Shown: positions 15,734-24,318 of the stretch, in pieces
How positions within the stretch are numbered: position 1 is the stretch's first letter
Layout of the letters: each line of letters starts with the position of its first letter
NCBI GenBank assembly: GCA_963712825.1
Contig: CAVQJP010000024.1
Location: forward strand, 186,001-250,000
Length of the DNA: 64,000 nucleotides
Source of the DNA: AP-15 sp963712825
GTDB taxonomy: Bacteria > Pseudomonadota > Alphaproteobacteria > ATCC43930 > CGMCC-115725
Reading direction: 5' to 3'
Notes under the pieces: generated by a model
Database searches by the model: none
What the model was told of the DNA's origin: nothing
The model's input: only the letters and a program-made list of their open reading frames with translations
Position numbers and translations under genes: made by a program

Positions 15734-16663
15734 ATGCGACAGGTCGGCGCCAATTATTTGACGGGCGCCTTATGCGGCATTGCCGCGGTATCGATTTGGG
15801 CCGGTTGGAGCGTGATGACCCGGCTAGCCGTCACGACCAGCCTGGATGTTTGGGACATTCCAGCTTTGCGTTTTGGAGTGGCTGGTCTGCTTTTATTGCC
15901 GATCGTGATCCGGCGAGGGCTTGCCCTCGACCGCCTGGGATGGCTCGGATTGGGCGGGCTCATAGCTGGGACAGGTGCGCCCTATGCACTGGTAGTGGCG
16001 CTCGGGCTGCGTTTCGCCCCTGCCTACGATGCAGGTGCGCTCAATCCAGGGTGCATGCCGCTATTCGTTGCCGTGATCGCCGCGTCCTTGCTGGGGGAAA
16101 AGCCATCGAAAGGACAAAAGATTGGCCTATCCCTGATCTTGTCTGGCGCGCTGATCGTTATCGTCTGGCACGGCACGGCGTGGAGCATCTCTCGCGGCTT
16201 CGGCGATGTGCTGTTCCTTGTCGCGTCATTTCTGACAGCCTGCTACACGGCGATCATGCGCCAGTCGAAACTAGACCCGATCCACGTGGCAGCACTTGTC
16301 TCGACCGGGTCGTTGATAATTTATGCTCCGATCTATTTAGTATTGAACGGTTTGCATATCGCCCGGGTCCCGCTTGCCGACCTTTTGATCCAGGTGATCT
16401 ACCAAGGCATCGTCGTCACGATCCTCTCACTCGTCCTTTACGGTCGCGCGGTTCTCATTCTCGGGGCGTCCGGTGGTTCCGCGTTCGGCGCATTCGTGCC
16501 CGCACTGTCGGCGCTTCTCGGCATCCCGCTTTTGGGCGAGTGGCCGAGAGCATCGGGTTGGGTCGGCGTCATAGTAATCTCTGCGGGTGTATATCTGGCA
16601 AGCGGGGGGCCGCTTCCCCGTGCTGATGCGCCGGCGGGACGGAGCGTCAGCCCACGACTCTGA
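15734..16663 (+). CDS. EamA/DMT-family transporter
   Basis: 309 residues with about ten hydrophobic segments in two EamA repeats (first about 10-140, second about 155-295). The repeat ends show the typical pattern LFVAVIAASLLGEKPSKGQKIG and VPALSALLGIPLLGEWPRASGWVG. It belongs to the drug/metabolite transporter superfamily and acts in the inner membrane; the substrate is unknown. It begins 14 bases after the GNAT gene and could be read from the same promoter. Base composition looks somewhat less G+C-rich than the neighbours, a mild hint of separate origin. Confidence 0.88.
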   Translation: MRQVGANYLTGALCGIAAVSIWAGWSVMTRLAVTTSLDVWDIPALRFGVAGLLLLPIVIRRGLALDRLGWLGLGGLIAGTGAPYALVVALGLRFAPAYDAGALNPGCMPLFVAVIAASLLGEKPSKGQKIGLSLILSGALIVIVWHGTAWSISRGFGDVLFLVASFLTACYTAIMRQSKLDPIHVAALVSTGSLIIYAPIYLVLNGLHIARVPLADLLIQVIYQGIVVTILSLVLYGRAVLILGASGGSAFGAFVPALSALLGIPLLGEWPRASGWVGVIVISAGVYLASGGPLPRADAPAGRSVSPRL

Positions 16664-16708
16664 ACTTCCAGGCGGCCGGCGGCGCCGGTCCGGCGGCTTG
16701 ATCTACGA

Positions 16709-17689
16709 TCACTGCAGGGTGAGGCCGGGCATGTTGGTGGGCGGGTCGAGGCCGACGCCCGAGAGATGGCCGAAATGCTTTGCCAGAATGCGGCGGTCGG
16801 TCGCGGGCAGCGGCGGCTTAAGGATGGCGGCGATGTTGGCGCGCAGATGCTCGCGCTCGCCGGTGCCGAACAGCACGACGTCGACGCCCGGCTCGTGACG
16901 GACAAAGCGATAAGCCGCCTCGGGAAGGGTCAGCGCGCCGCCGCCATCGGCATGCAGCAGAAAACCGAGCGGGTTCGGCGCCTGGCCGAGCCAGCGCGCG
17001 ACCTTGCCCGCGGCGGCGAGCTGGCGCAGCTCGGATTTCAGCCGCTGCGGCTTTGAAAAGATGTTGCGCACCGCGAACATGATCAATGTCCCGACGCCGT
17101 TGGCCATCGTGCGCGGGAACACACTCGTCCGGGCGTTCTGGTGCATCATGTGAAACGCCACCATGGCGACATCCCACACCCCGTCGGCGGCTGCGCGCTG
17201 CACCATCTCGTGCTCGGCATCGCCCGAGCCGGCCTCGGTTACGCCGAGAAAACGGATTTTCCCCTTGGCCTGCTGATCCAGCAGAACCGGGGCAATTGCC
17301 TCGCGCGCATGGTCGTACGCCGCCGGCGAGACGCCGTGCAGCTGAAAGACGTCGACATAATCGGTGCCGAGCCCTTTGAGCGAATTGTCGAGGCTGGCGA
17401 CGATGCGCTCGGCGGCGGAACGGCTGGCGGCGCGCGGCGTCCACGCCTTGGTGGCAATCACCACCTGGTCGCGCGGCAACGCCTTCAGCGCCTTGCCCAA
17501 AACCGCTTCGGTGCCGTAGACGGCGGCGGTGTCGAACAGGTTGACGCCGAGCGCAAACGCCTCGTGCACCAGGCTGACGGCGTCGGCCTCGCTCTTGCCG
17601 GTGCCGAGCCCGAGCCGGCTGAACCCGCCGCAGCCAAGCCCGGCAACGCTGACCTTGAGCCCGGTTCGGCCGAGGGTCGTGAACTCCAT
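16709..17689 (-). CDS. Aldo/keto reductase
   Basis: 326-residue NADP-dependent oxidoreductase. It starts EFTTLGRTGLKVSVAGLGCGG, typical of the AKR family. The catalytic tetrad is visible: D53 and Y58 in NLFDTAAVYG, K81 in VVIATKAW and H118 in DVFQLHGV. The C-terminal part keeps the cofactor loop around FGTGEREHLRANI. It lies just after the TRAP permease gene on the same strand (27 bases), so it may be the last gene of that operon and reduce a transported carbonyl compound. That link is inference. Confidence 0.92.
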   Translation of the reverse strand: MEFTTLGRTGLKVSVAGLGCGGFSRLGLGTGKSEADAVSLVHEAFALGVNLFDTAAVYGTEAVLGKALKALPRDQVVIATKAWTPRAASRSAAERIVASLDNSLKGLGTDYVDVFQLHGVSPAAYDHAREAIAPVLLDQQAKGKIRFLGVTEAGSGDAEHEMVQRAAADGVWDVAMVAFHMMHQNARTSVFPRTMANGVGTLIMFAVRNIFSKPQRLKSELRQLAAAGKVARWLGQAPNPLGFLLHADGGGALTLPEAAYRFVRHEPGVDVVLFGTGEREHLRANIAAILKPPLPATDRRILAKHFGHLSGVGLDPPTNMPGLTLQ

Positions 17690-17716
17690 CTCTCGCTCTG
17701 CGGCTGTGCGTTCCCC

Positions 17717-19615
17717 CTATCTATGCAGAAAGCCGATCGACAGCCAAGGGATCGCGGCAACGATGATCAGCGCTATGACCAGCGCGCCGATATAGGGCCA
17801 GATCCGCCACAGCGCGGCGTCGGGCGAGATGCGGCCGATCGCGCAGGCGCCGTAAAAGCCGACGCCAAAAGGCGGCGCGAACAGCCCGATCCCCATCGCC
17901 AGGATCACGACCATCGCATAGTGGACCTCGTGCACGCCCATCGCCTTGGCGACCGGAAACAACAGCGGCCCGAACAGCACGATCGCCGGCAACCCTTCAA
18001 GCACGCTGCCGAGAATGATGAAGACGACGATCGATATCGCGAGAAACCCGGCGGTGCCGCCCGGCACCCCGGCCATTGCGGTGACCAGCCATTGCGAAAA
18101 GCCCGACTGGGTCAAGGCCCAGGCCATCGCCGTCGCGGTGCCGATGATCATCATGACCGCACCGGTCAGCGACAGGGTGTCGACCAGGATCGGGTAAATC
18201 CGCCGCCAGTCGAATTCGCGGTAGACGACGAGCCCCAGCAGTGCCGTGTAGACGACGCCGACAGTGGAGACTTCGGTCGCGGTCGCGATGCCGCCGATGA
18301 CTGCGGCGCGGATCACAAACGGCAGGGTCAGGCCGGGTACGGCGATGACAAAGGAGCGCAGGATCGCCTTTCCAGGCGCCCGGGCGCCGCTGCCGGTGTC
18401 GGCGCGCCGCGAGCGAAACCAGGCGACGACGACCAGCGCCAATGCCGCCACCGCGGCCGGCAGCAGGCCGCCGGTAAATAATGCGGCGATCGAGATGTTG
18501 GTGACCGAGCCGATGGTGATCAGCACCAGGCTCGGCGGGATCGTTTCCGACATAGCGCTCGAGGTGGCGAGCAGGGAGGCGAGCTCGCCCGGATGCGCGC
18601 CGCGGCGCTGCATCTCGGGAAAGAGGATCGGGGCCACCGCCGCCATGTCGGCCGCCTTCGACCCGGAAATGCCGGACACCAGATACATGGCACCGAGCAG
18701 CACGTAGCTCAGCCCGCCTTTTACATGTCCGATCAAGGCCGCGAGGAAGTTCACCATGACCCGCGCGATGCCGGTCATCTCCAGCAACAGCCCGAGAAAG
18801 ACGAACATCGGCACCGCCAGCAGCAGCAGGTTCGAGATGCCGTCGTCGATGCGGTTGACGACGATCGACAACGGCAGGCTGGTGGTCAGCGCCAGATACG
18901 AAAACGTCGCGATCCCGAAGGTGAAGGCGATCGGCACGCCGATGATCACGCAGGCGGCGACGAGCACGACGAAAAACAGCACCAGGCTGCCATTGCCGAT
19001 CGCCGTCAGCACCGGCTGCGCCAGCCACAGCCCGCCGGCGACGGCGCCGACCGCGAGGAGGGCCAGCACGAGGCCGCGCCAGGTCGTGGTTTCGAGGAGG
19101 CGCAGCAGCGCCACGATCGCGAGCAGGGTCGGGCCAACCAGCAAAGCCAGCACCCGATACCCGTCAGACAATGGCAGGGTGATCAGCTCGGTCGACTGCT
19201 GCACCTGAAGGTATTGGGCGGCGGGCACCAGAATTTCGAGCACAAAGACGATGACGACGAGTGCCCCGACCGTGCCGAGCCATTGCGCCCGCTCGGGGCT
19301 CAGGGAATTGACAAAGGTCGTCAGCCGCATATGGCCGTCGCGGCGGAACGCGACGACGGTGCCGAGCATCGCCAGCCACAAAAACAGAAAATTCGCGAGC
19401 TCGTCGGTCCACATCAGCGGGCTGTTGAAGACGTAGCGCGACACCACGCCGGCAAAGAGGATGCAGGTTTCGGCCAGCACCAGCGCCGCGCCGACCGCCG
19501 CGGCGAAGGCGCCGATCGCAAAATCGATTTTCAGCGCGAGCCGTCGGACAGCGGCCCAGGGCAGCTCTTCGCGGGCGGCGACCCCCCGGCCGAGATCGGG
19601 TGCCTCGCTGGTCAC
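17717..19615 (-). CDS. TRAP transporter fused small/large permease (DctQM)
   Basis: An inner-membrane permease of a tripartite ATP-independent periplasmic transporter driven by an ion gradient. The first ~190 residues are the DctQ part (VSRYVFNSPLMWTDELANF), and the rest is the ~430-residue DctM part with many helices, including GISGSKAADMAAVAPILFPE and SAMSETIPPSLVLITIGS. The start is set at GTG 19615 because it overlaps the TGA of the dctP gene (GTGA) and gives translational coupling; a longer open frame begins at 19651 inside dctP. About 632 residues, normal for a QM fusion. Confidence 0.93.
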   Translation of the reverse strand: MTSEAPDLGRGVAAREELPWAAVRRLALKIDFAIGAFAAAVGAALVLAETCILFAGVVSRYVFNSPLMWTDELANFLFLWLAMLGTVVAFRRDGHMRLTTFVNSLSPERAQWLGTVGALVVIVFVLEILVPAAQYLQVQQSTELITLPLSDGYRVLALLVGPTLLAIVALLRLLETTTWRGLVLALLAVGAVAGGLWLAQPVLTAIGNGSLVLFFVVLVAACVIIGVPIAFTFGIATFSYLALTTSLPLSIVVNRIDDGISNLLLLAVPMFVFLGLLLEMTGIARVMVNFLAALIGHVKGGLSYVLLGAMYLVSGISGSKAADMAAVAPILFPEMQRRGAHPGELASLLATSSAMSETIPPSLVLITIGSVTNISIAALFTGGLLPAAVAALALVVVAWFRSRRADTGSGARAPGKAILRSFVIAVPGLTLPFVIRAAVIGGIATATEVSTVGVVYTALLGLVVYREFDWRRIYPILVDTLSLTGAVMMIIGTATAMAWALTQSGFSQWLVTAMAGVPGGTAGFLAISIVVFIILGSVLEGLPAIVLFGPLLFPVAKAMGVHEVHYAMVVILAMGIGLFAPPFGVGFYGACAIGRISPDAALWRIWPYIGALVIALIIVAAIPWLSIGFLHR

Positions 19616-20631
19616 GAGAGCGCGCCGACATACTGTTCGAGCAGGGCCCATGCCTTGTCGCCCGATTTCGTTTTCATGTCGGCGTAAAACCCAGCCTTGC
19701 GCAACGCGTCCTGAAACGGCTTTTTGTCGGGATCGTTGAAGACCATGCCCTTGCTTTCGAGATGCTTTTGCTCGACGGCGGTCATCGTCTGCCAGTCGGC
19801 GCGTTCGAGCAGCGCCTTGGCATTGAATTCATTGTCGGCGAGCTGCTGCAGGTCGGGCGGCAAGCGGTTCCAGGCAGCGTTGCCGAACGAGACATGGATG
19901 CCGGCCCAGACATGTTTTGTCAGGCTGCAGTACTTCTGCACTTCATAGAGCTTAGCGGTGTCGATGAGGACGAGGGGGTTTTCCTGGCCGTCGACGACGC
20001 CCGTCTGCAAAGCGCTGTAGACCTCGCCAAAATTGATCGGGGTCGGCGACGCGCCGAGATGCTGGAACAGCGCGATCAGATACGGCGCCACCGGCAGGCG
20101 GATTTTGAACCCCTTCAAATCCTCCGGCTTCTCGATCGGCTTGGCCTTGGTCGTGATGTTGCGGAACCCGTGATCGTAGCAATTATGGACGACGCGAAAG
20201 CCGATCTGCCCGGCGATGCCGCGCAAATAATTGCCGAGGTCGCCATCCATCGCCTTCCAGATGTTGTCGTAGTTCAGAAAGGCGTAGCCGACCCCGAACA
20301 CGCCGCAGGCCGGGTTTTTCGGCGCCAGCAGGTCGATCGGCAGATAATACATTTCGAGCGCGCCGGCGATCGTCTGCGACAGCATCGCGGTATCTTGGCC
20401 GAGCACGCTGTTGGTGTAGAGCGTGATGTCGAGCCGGCCGTTGCTCTTGTCCCTGATCGCCTTCATCGCCTCGCGGCCGCGGATCGACATCGGATGGCCG
20501 TCGGGCAGTGCGGTGCCGCATTTGTAGACAAACTCCGCGGCGTTCGCGGGCCAGTGAAGGAACGCCGGAGCCGCCAGCCCGGTCGCGGCGACCGCGGCGC
20601 GGGCGAGCAATCTTCTACGTAACACAGTCAT
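19612..20631 (-). CDS. TRAP substrate-binding protein (DctP family), copy 1
   Basis: 339 residues. A signal peptide with an arginine-rich start (MTVLRRRLLARAAVAATG, ending near WPANA/AEF) sends it to the periplasm. The mature part shows the DctP fold: KCGTALPDGHPMSIRGREAM, NGRLDITLYTNSVLGQDTAM, and INFGEVYSALQTGVVDGQEN with the ligand-carboxylate region. It is coupled to the permease by a GTGA overlap. A close paralogue lies just upstream at 20820. The substrate is probably a carboxylate, but the sequence does not say which. SD GAGGAC precedes the ATG. Confidence 0.93.
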   Translation of the reverse strand: MTVLRRRLLARAAVAATGLAAPAFLHWPANAAEFVYKCGTALPDGHPMSIRGREAMKAIRDKSNGRLDITLYTNSVLGQDTAMLSQTIAGALEMYYLPIDLLAPKNPACGVFGVGYAFLNYDNIWKAMDGDLGNYLRGIAGQIGFRVVHNCYDHGFRNITTKAKPIEKPEDLKGFKIRLPVAPYLIALFQHLGASPTPINFGEVYSALQTGVVDGQENPLVLIDTAKLYEVQKYCSLTKHVWAGIHVSFGNAAWNRLPPDLQQLADNEFNAKALLERADWQTMTAVEQKHLESKGMVFNDPDKKPFQDALRKAGFYADMKTKSGDKAWALLEQYVGALS

Positions 20632-20734
20632 TGATACGTCCTCGAACCGCTAATTCATTGTCCCCACAAAGCCCGAATTTCTCCGCGGAGGTGAGCGAAC
20701 GATTCCCTGAACCCGTCTTTGCGGTATTAGCTCA

Positions 20735-20760
20735 CTGTCATTCCAGGCCTAGAATGACAG
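20735..20760. repeat. REP-like palindrome between the two dctP genes
   Basis: Nine-base perfect arms (CTGTCATTC at 20735-20743 and GAATGACAG at 20752-20760) enclose CAGGCCTA, whose core AGGCCT is itself palindromic. No T-tract follows on either side, so it is not a typical terminator. The TGTCATTC...GAATGACA pattern resembles dispersed extragenic palindromes; compare 52360-52422. It may limit read-through or protect the 3' end of the upstream dctP message. Confidence 0.6.
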
Positions 20761-20819
20761 CCTCTCGTTTGAGCACTTCTCTAACAAACTCTTGCGCCGG
20801 GGTAATGGAGCTCGGGTCG

Positions 20820-21830
20820 TCAGGTCAGGACGCCGACATATTTTTCGAGCAGACCCCAGGCTTTCTCGCCCGATTTCTTTTTCATTTCGGGATAAAAATC
20901 GGTTTTGCGCAGCGCGTCCTGGAAGGGCTTGGGATCGGGCGAATTGAACGCCATCCCCTTTCCGGTCAAATTGACGACTTCCTTTTTGGTCATGACCTGC
21001 CAGTCGGCGCGCTCCTCGAGCGCCTTTTCATTAAAGCGCTTCTCCGCCAATTCCTGCAAATCCGGCGGCAGCCGCTTCCACGCGAGATTGCTGAATGAAA
21101 TGTTGAGCCCGGCCCAGGTGTGATTGGTCAGGCTGCAGTATTTCTGGACCTCGTATAATTTGGCGGTGTCGATCAGGACCAGCGGGTTTTCCTGGCCGTC
21201 GACGACGCCGGTCTGCAATGCGCTGTAGACCTCGGAAAAGTTGATCGGCGTCGGTGCCGCGCCCAGGTGCCGGAACAGCGAAATATAGTATGGCGCCACC
21301 GGCAGGCGGATTTTGAAGCCTTTCAGGTCGTCCGGCGTTTTGATCGGCTTGGTGCGGGTGGTGATCTCGCGAAAGCCGTGGTCGTAGCAATTGTGGACGA
21401 CGTGGAAACCGATCCCTTCAGCGATCCCGCGCAGATGATCGCCGAGCTCGCCGTCCATCGCCTGCCACAAATGGTCGTAGTTCAGAAAGGCATAGCCGAC
21501 GCCAAAGATGCCGCAGGCCGGGTTCTTGGCGGCCAGGAGGTCGAGCGGCAACACATACATCTCGAGCGCGCCGGCGATCGTCTGCGAAATCATCGCGGTG
21601 TCGCCGCCGAGCACACTGTTGGTGTAGAGCGTGATGTCGAGCCGGCCGTTGCTCTCGTCCTTGATCAGCTTCATCGCTTCGCGCGCCCGGATCGCCATCG
21701 GATGGCCGTCGGGCAAGGAGCCGCCGCATTTGTAGTTGAACTCGGCCGCATTGGCCGGCCAGCGCAGGATCGTCGCGGCGGCGACCCCGGCCCCGGCGCG
21801 AGTAATCAGGCTGCGGCGCGTCAAGGTCAT
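20820..21830 (-). CDS. TRAP substrate-binding protein (DctP family), copy 2
   Basis: About 336 residues. The ATG at 21830 is preferred over 21836 because the GGGGAGGG SD is then 8 bases away and the protein begins MTLTRRSLITRAGAGVAAA, aligning with copy 1. An arginine-rich, Tat-like signal precedes WPANAAEF. The mature sequence is highly similar to copy 1 throughout (for example the shared CGGSLPDGHPMAIRAREAMK-type start and YSALQTGVVDGQENPLVLID). The two lie in tandem on the same strand about 190 bases apart with only one permease, suggesting a duplicated receptor feeding one transporter. Confidence 0.92.
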   Translation of the reverse strand: MTLTRRSLITRAGAGVAAATILRWPANAAEFNYKCGGSLPDGHPMAIRAREAMKLIKDESNGRLDITLYTNSVLGGDTAMISQTIAGALEMYVLPLDLLAAKNPACGIFGVGYAFLNYDHLWQAMDGELGDHLRGIAEGIGFHVVHNCYDHGFREITTRTKPIKTPDDLKGFKIRLPVAPYYISLFRHLGAAPTPINFSEVYSALQTGVVDGQENPLVLIDTAKLYEVQKYCSLTNHTWAGLNISFSNLAWKRLPPDLQELAEKRFNEKALEERADWQVMTKKEVVNLTGKGMAFNSPDPKPFQDALRKTDFYPEMKKKSGEKAWGLLEKYVGVLT

Positions 21831-22033
21831 CGGCATTCCCTCCCCGTTATCGGCTGGCGGTTTCACGACCGCGCCAAGCCCGCCACCCTTCCGACTTTGG
21901 CGAAGCGGTGTCAACGAGCGCCGCCACAAGTCCGCCGCGCGTGACGCCGGCTGTCGAAATATGAGAAGCTGGCTCAGTGTGGCGGGATGCGGCATTGCCG
22001 TATCGACCGCGGAGCCATTCGGAGGGACCACGG

Positions 22034-23197
22034 ATGATCACAAAATTTACGACCGTTTACGCCGGCCACGTCGATCTGCCGGACCGCGGCCAGGACGCCA
22101 CCCCGGCCAACGAGCGCCGCTATTCGAACGAGCATCTCGCCAGCGTCTTCGAAAAGACGGAAGCGATCGCCAAACGGATGGATGGGCTCGGCTACGACAC
22201 CCTGTGGCTCGCCGAGCATCATTTCCAGCACGAAGGCTACGAGTGCCTGCCGAACATCCTGATGGTCGCAGTGCATCTGGCGCATGTGACGAAGCAGCTC
22301 AAGATCGGCTGCGGCTTCAATATCGCGCCGATGTGGCACCCGCTGCGTCTCGCCGAGGATTTCGCCACCGCCGACATCCTGACCGGCGGGCGCACCGTGT
22401 TTGGGGTCGGGCGCGGCTATCACACCCGCGAAGTCGAGAGCCTCGGCGGCCCGATGCTCGACCAGAACGCCAACCGCGAGGTGTTCGAGGAGGGCGTCGA
22501 GGTCATCTTCAAGGCGTTCGACAACGAGTCGTTCTCGCATAAGGGCGCGCATTACACCTTGCCGCCGAACGTCCCTTATCGCGGCTACGAGCTGAAGGAA
22601 TTGACCCTGGTGCCGCGGCCGATCCACCGCCCGGTCGAATGCTGGCAGCCGATCGTCAGCGCCAGCGCGCGCGGGCTCGACTTCATGGTCAAGCACGGCA
22701 TCAAGGGTGCGGTCGGCGGCGGTGCCGCGACGATGCAGGGCGGCCCGATCATTGCCTACCAGGAGGCGGCGGCGCGCGCCGGCAAGCATCTGGCGCTCGG
22801 CGAGAATTTACAGCTCGGACTGCATTTCCATCTCGCCCGTACCCCCGAGCAGGCGGTCCGCGAGATCAAGCCGATCTATGAGGAGCATGTGAAGATGTTT
22901 GCGCCGTTGGGGTTTGTCCCCGGGCTGACCCCGGCGCAGGTCGAGGCGGTGGGCCGCCGCGGCGGCTGGGACGCGGCTGGCGTGCCGACGGTCGAGCATT
23001 TTATGAAATTGGGCTCGTGGTTCGCCGGCACCCCGCAGCAGCTGGTCGAATTGCTGAAGGGCTTCGAGGAACGCTATCCGGGCATGCAGCACATCAGCCT
23101 GTCGAGCCCGCTCGGCACCCCGCAAGCGACGATGCTCGAACAATTCCAGTGGGTCGCCGAAGAAATCATGCCGGCCTTCCGCAGCGGCAAGAACTGA
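22034..23197 (+). CDS. LLM class flavin-dependent oxidoreductase
   Basis: 387 residues from ATG 22034, which has GGAGGG 7-12 bases upstream; the open frame extends to 21977 without an SD. The luciferase-like barrel shows GYDTLWLAEHHFQHEGYE, CGFNIAPMWHPLRLAEDFA and GRTVFGVGRGYHTREVES. The EHHF motif is typical of FMN-dependent monooxygenases working with a separate flavin reductase. It is divergent from the TRAP genes across a ~200-base region, so uptake and oxidation of the same compound is possible but inferred. It is unrelated in detail to the LLM gene at 10672. Confidence 0.9.
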   Translation: MITKFTTVYAGHVDLPDRGQDATPANERRYSNEHLASVFEKTEAIAKRMDGLGYDTLWLAEHHFQHEGYECLPNILMVAVHLAHVTKQLKIGCGFNIAPMWHPLRLAEDFATADILTGGRTVFGVGRGYHTREVESLGGPMLDQNANREVFEEGVEVIFKAFDNESFSHKGAHYTLPPNVPYRGYELKELTLVPRPIHRPVECWQPIVSASARGLDFMVKHGIKGAVGGGAATMQGGPIIAYQEAAARAGKHLALGENLQLGLHFHLARTPEQAVREIKPIYEEHVKMFAPLGFVPGLTPAQVEAVGRRGGWDAAGVPTVEHFMKLGSWFAGTPQQLVELLKGFEERYPGMQHISLSSPLGTPQATMLEQFQWVAEEIMPAFRSGKN

Positions 23198-23506
23198 CCC
23201 TTCCGGCCCGCGAGGCATCAGAACGGTGTGTGCCGCGCGGCGGTGCGCACGGCGAGAAGTGCGGATCGGCGGCTCCGGGTAGTTCGGGTCGCCCGGTTCG
23301 ACCGCGCCGGCAAAACCGATCCGTTTGCGCGGGGCCATCCGCCGGGCGGCCCCCCGATCGGCGCAGGCCGTCCTGCCGCCGAGAGGCGGTTGCCGCCGAG
23401 AACCTGCCGCCGAGAACCTGCCGTCGAACGGGGGAACCCGCCATGCGAGGGGCGGGTTAGAGAGATGTGCGCAACGCGCACCGAGTCCGAGATTTTGGAG
23501 GTACGG
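23198..23506. other. Intergenic stretch with short GC-rich repeats
   Basis: About 309 bases with no convincing gene. It holds an imperfect tandem array near 23380-23430 in which CCGCCGAGAACCTG occurs twice and a shortened variant precedes it. A GTG-started frame runs through it into the downstream gene but lacks protein character. The promoter for the downstream gene is presumably here. Confidence 0.45.
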
Positions 23507-24112
23507 ATGAGAAAACTGATCCTCGCCACCGCTTCGGCGATTGCCCTCGGCATTGCCGGCGCGGGGCCGCTTTACGCCGCCGACAACAACGCCACCGCCA
23601 ACCCGGCCCCGGCCGCGCCGGCCGCAACACAGACGCCGGCCCCCGGAACCATGCAGCCCGCCACACCGCAGGCCGGGGCGACGATGCAGCAGAACTCGCC
23701 CTCGATGAACGGCACCGACCAGATGAGCGGCAACAACCAGCCCAACAACGCCGATCAGGCGAACGCCGCGCAGGCGAACGGGGATTGGGGGCGGGTCTCG
23801 CGCTCCGATGTCCAGCAAATCCAGCAAAAACTTCAACAAGCCGGGCTTTATCGCGGCAGGATCGACGGGCTTGAAGGGCCGGAAACCCAGCAGGCACTTC
23901 GCTCGTACCAACATCGCAACAATTTGCCGGTGACCGGGACGATCGACCAGCAGACCTTAGCCAATCTCAACGTTGCCGGCGCTGGTGTCGGGTCGAGCAC
24001 GCCGCCCAATTCGGCGAACGGCACCAACATGACGCCCTCCAGCAACGCCGGAGCGAGCGGCAGCAACGGCACCAACAATCAGCCGATGCCCAACAACAGC
24101 CAGCATCCCTGA
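23507..24112 (+). CDS. Secreted peptidoglycan-binding domain protein
   Basis: 201 residues from ATG 23507 with GGAGG 7-11 bases upstream. A signal peptide (MRKLILATASAIALGIAGAG, cut near YAADN) is followed by a long Ala/Pro/Thr/Asn/Gln-rich, disordered region (about 25-110). One PG_binding_1 domain follows (about 115-172: VQQIQQKLQQAGLYRGRIDG, then NNLPVTGTIDQQT), and the tail is Asn/Ser/Gly-rich. It should be periplasmic and bind cell wall; no catalytic domain is seen. It is monocistronic, with a terminator 19 bases after the stop. Confidence 0.88.
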   Translation: MRKLILATASAIALGIAGAGPLYAADNNATANPAPAAPAATQTPAPGTMQPATPQAGATMQQNSPSMNGTDQMSGNNQPNNADQANAAQANGDWGRVSRSDVQQIQQKLQQAGLYRGRIDGLEGPETQQALRSYQHRNNLPVTGTIDQQTLANLNVAGAGVGSSTPPNSANGTNMTPSSNAGASGSNGTNNQPMPNNSQHP

Positions 24113-24130
24113 TCGCCCGCGGTCGACCGA

Positions 24131-24157
24131 GCCCCGCCCTCCGGCGGGGCTTTTTTT
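24131..24157 (+). terminator. Rho-independent terminator
   Basis: A perfect GCCCCGCC-CTCC-GGCGGGGC hairpin is followed directly by seven T residues (24151-24157). It lies 19 bases after the stop of the peptidoglycan-binding gene. Confidence 0.92.
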
Positions 24158-24318
24158 GTGGCATTGCCGCCAAGCCCGCCGGCGTTCGCGGCGGCAATGC
24201 CTGGTGCGCTCTGTTTACCCGAGGCTGGACTCGTCTGCGAGCCTTCGCCAAGCTTGCTGCTTGAGGAGGCGGTGGCGCGAGCTGGACGGCTCGACCGGAT
24301 GACGCGGGAGGAGCGGCA

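Noticed and set aside
17141..19687. Long plus-strand frames opposite the aldo/keto reductase and TRAP permease
   Set aside because: Charged, low-complexity shadow translations with no start signal. The minus-strand genes carry clear motifs.
20735..20760. Palindrome as a rho-independent terminator
   Set aside because: No T-tract follows on either strand.
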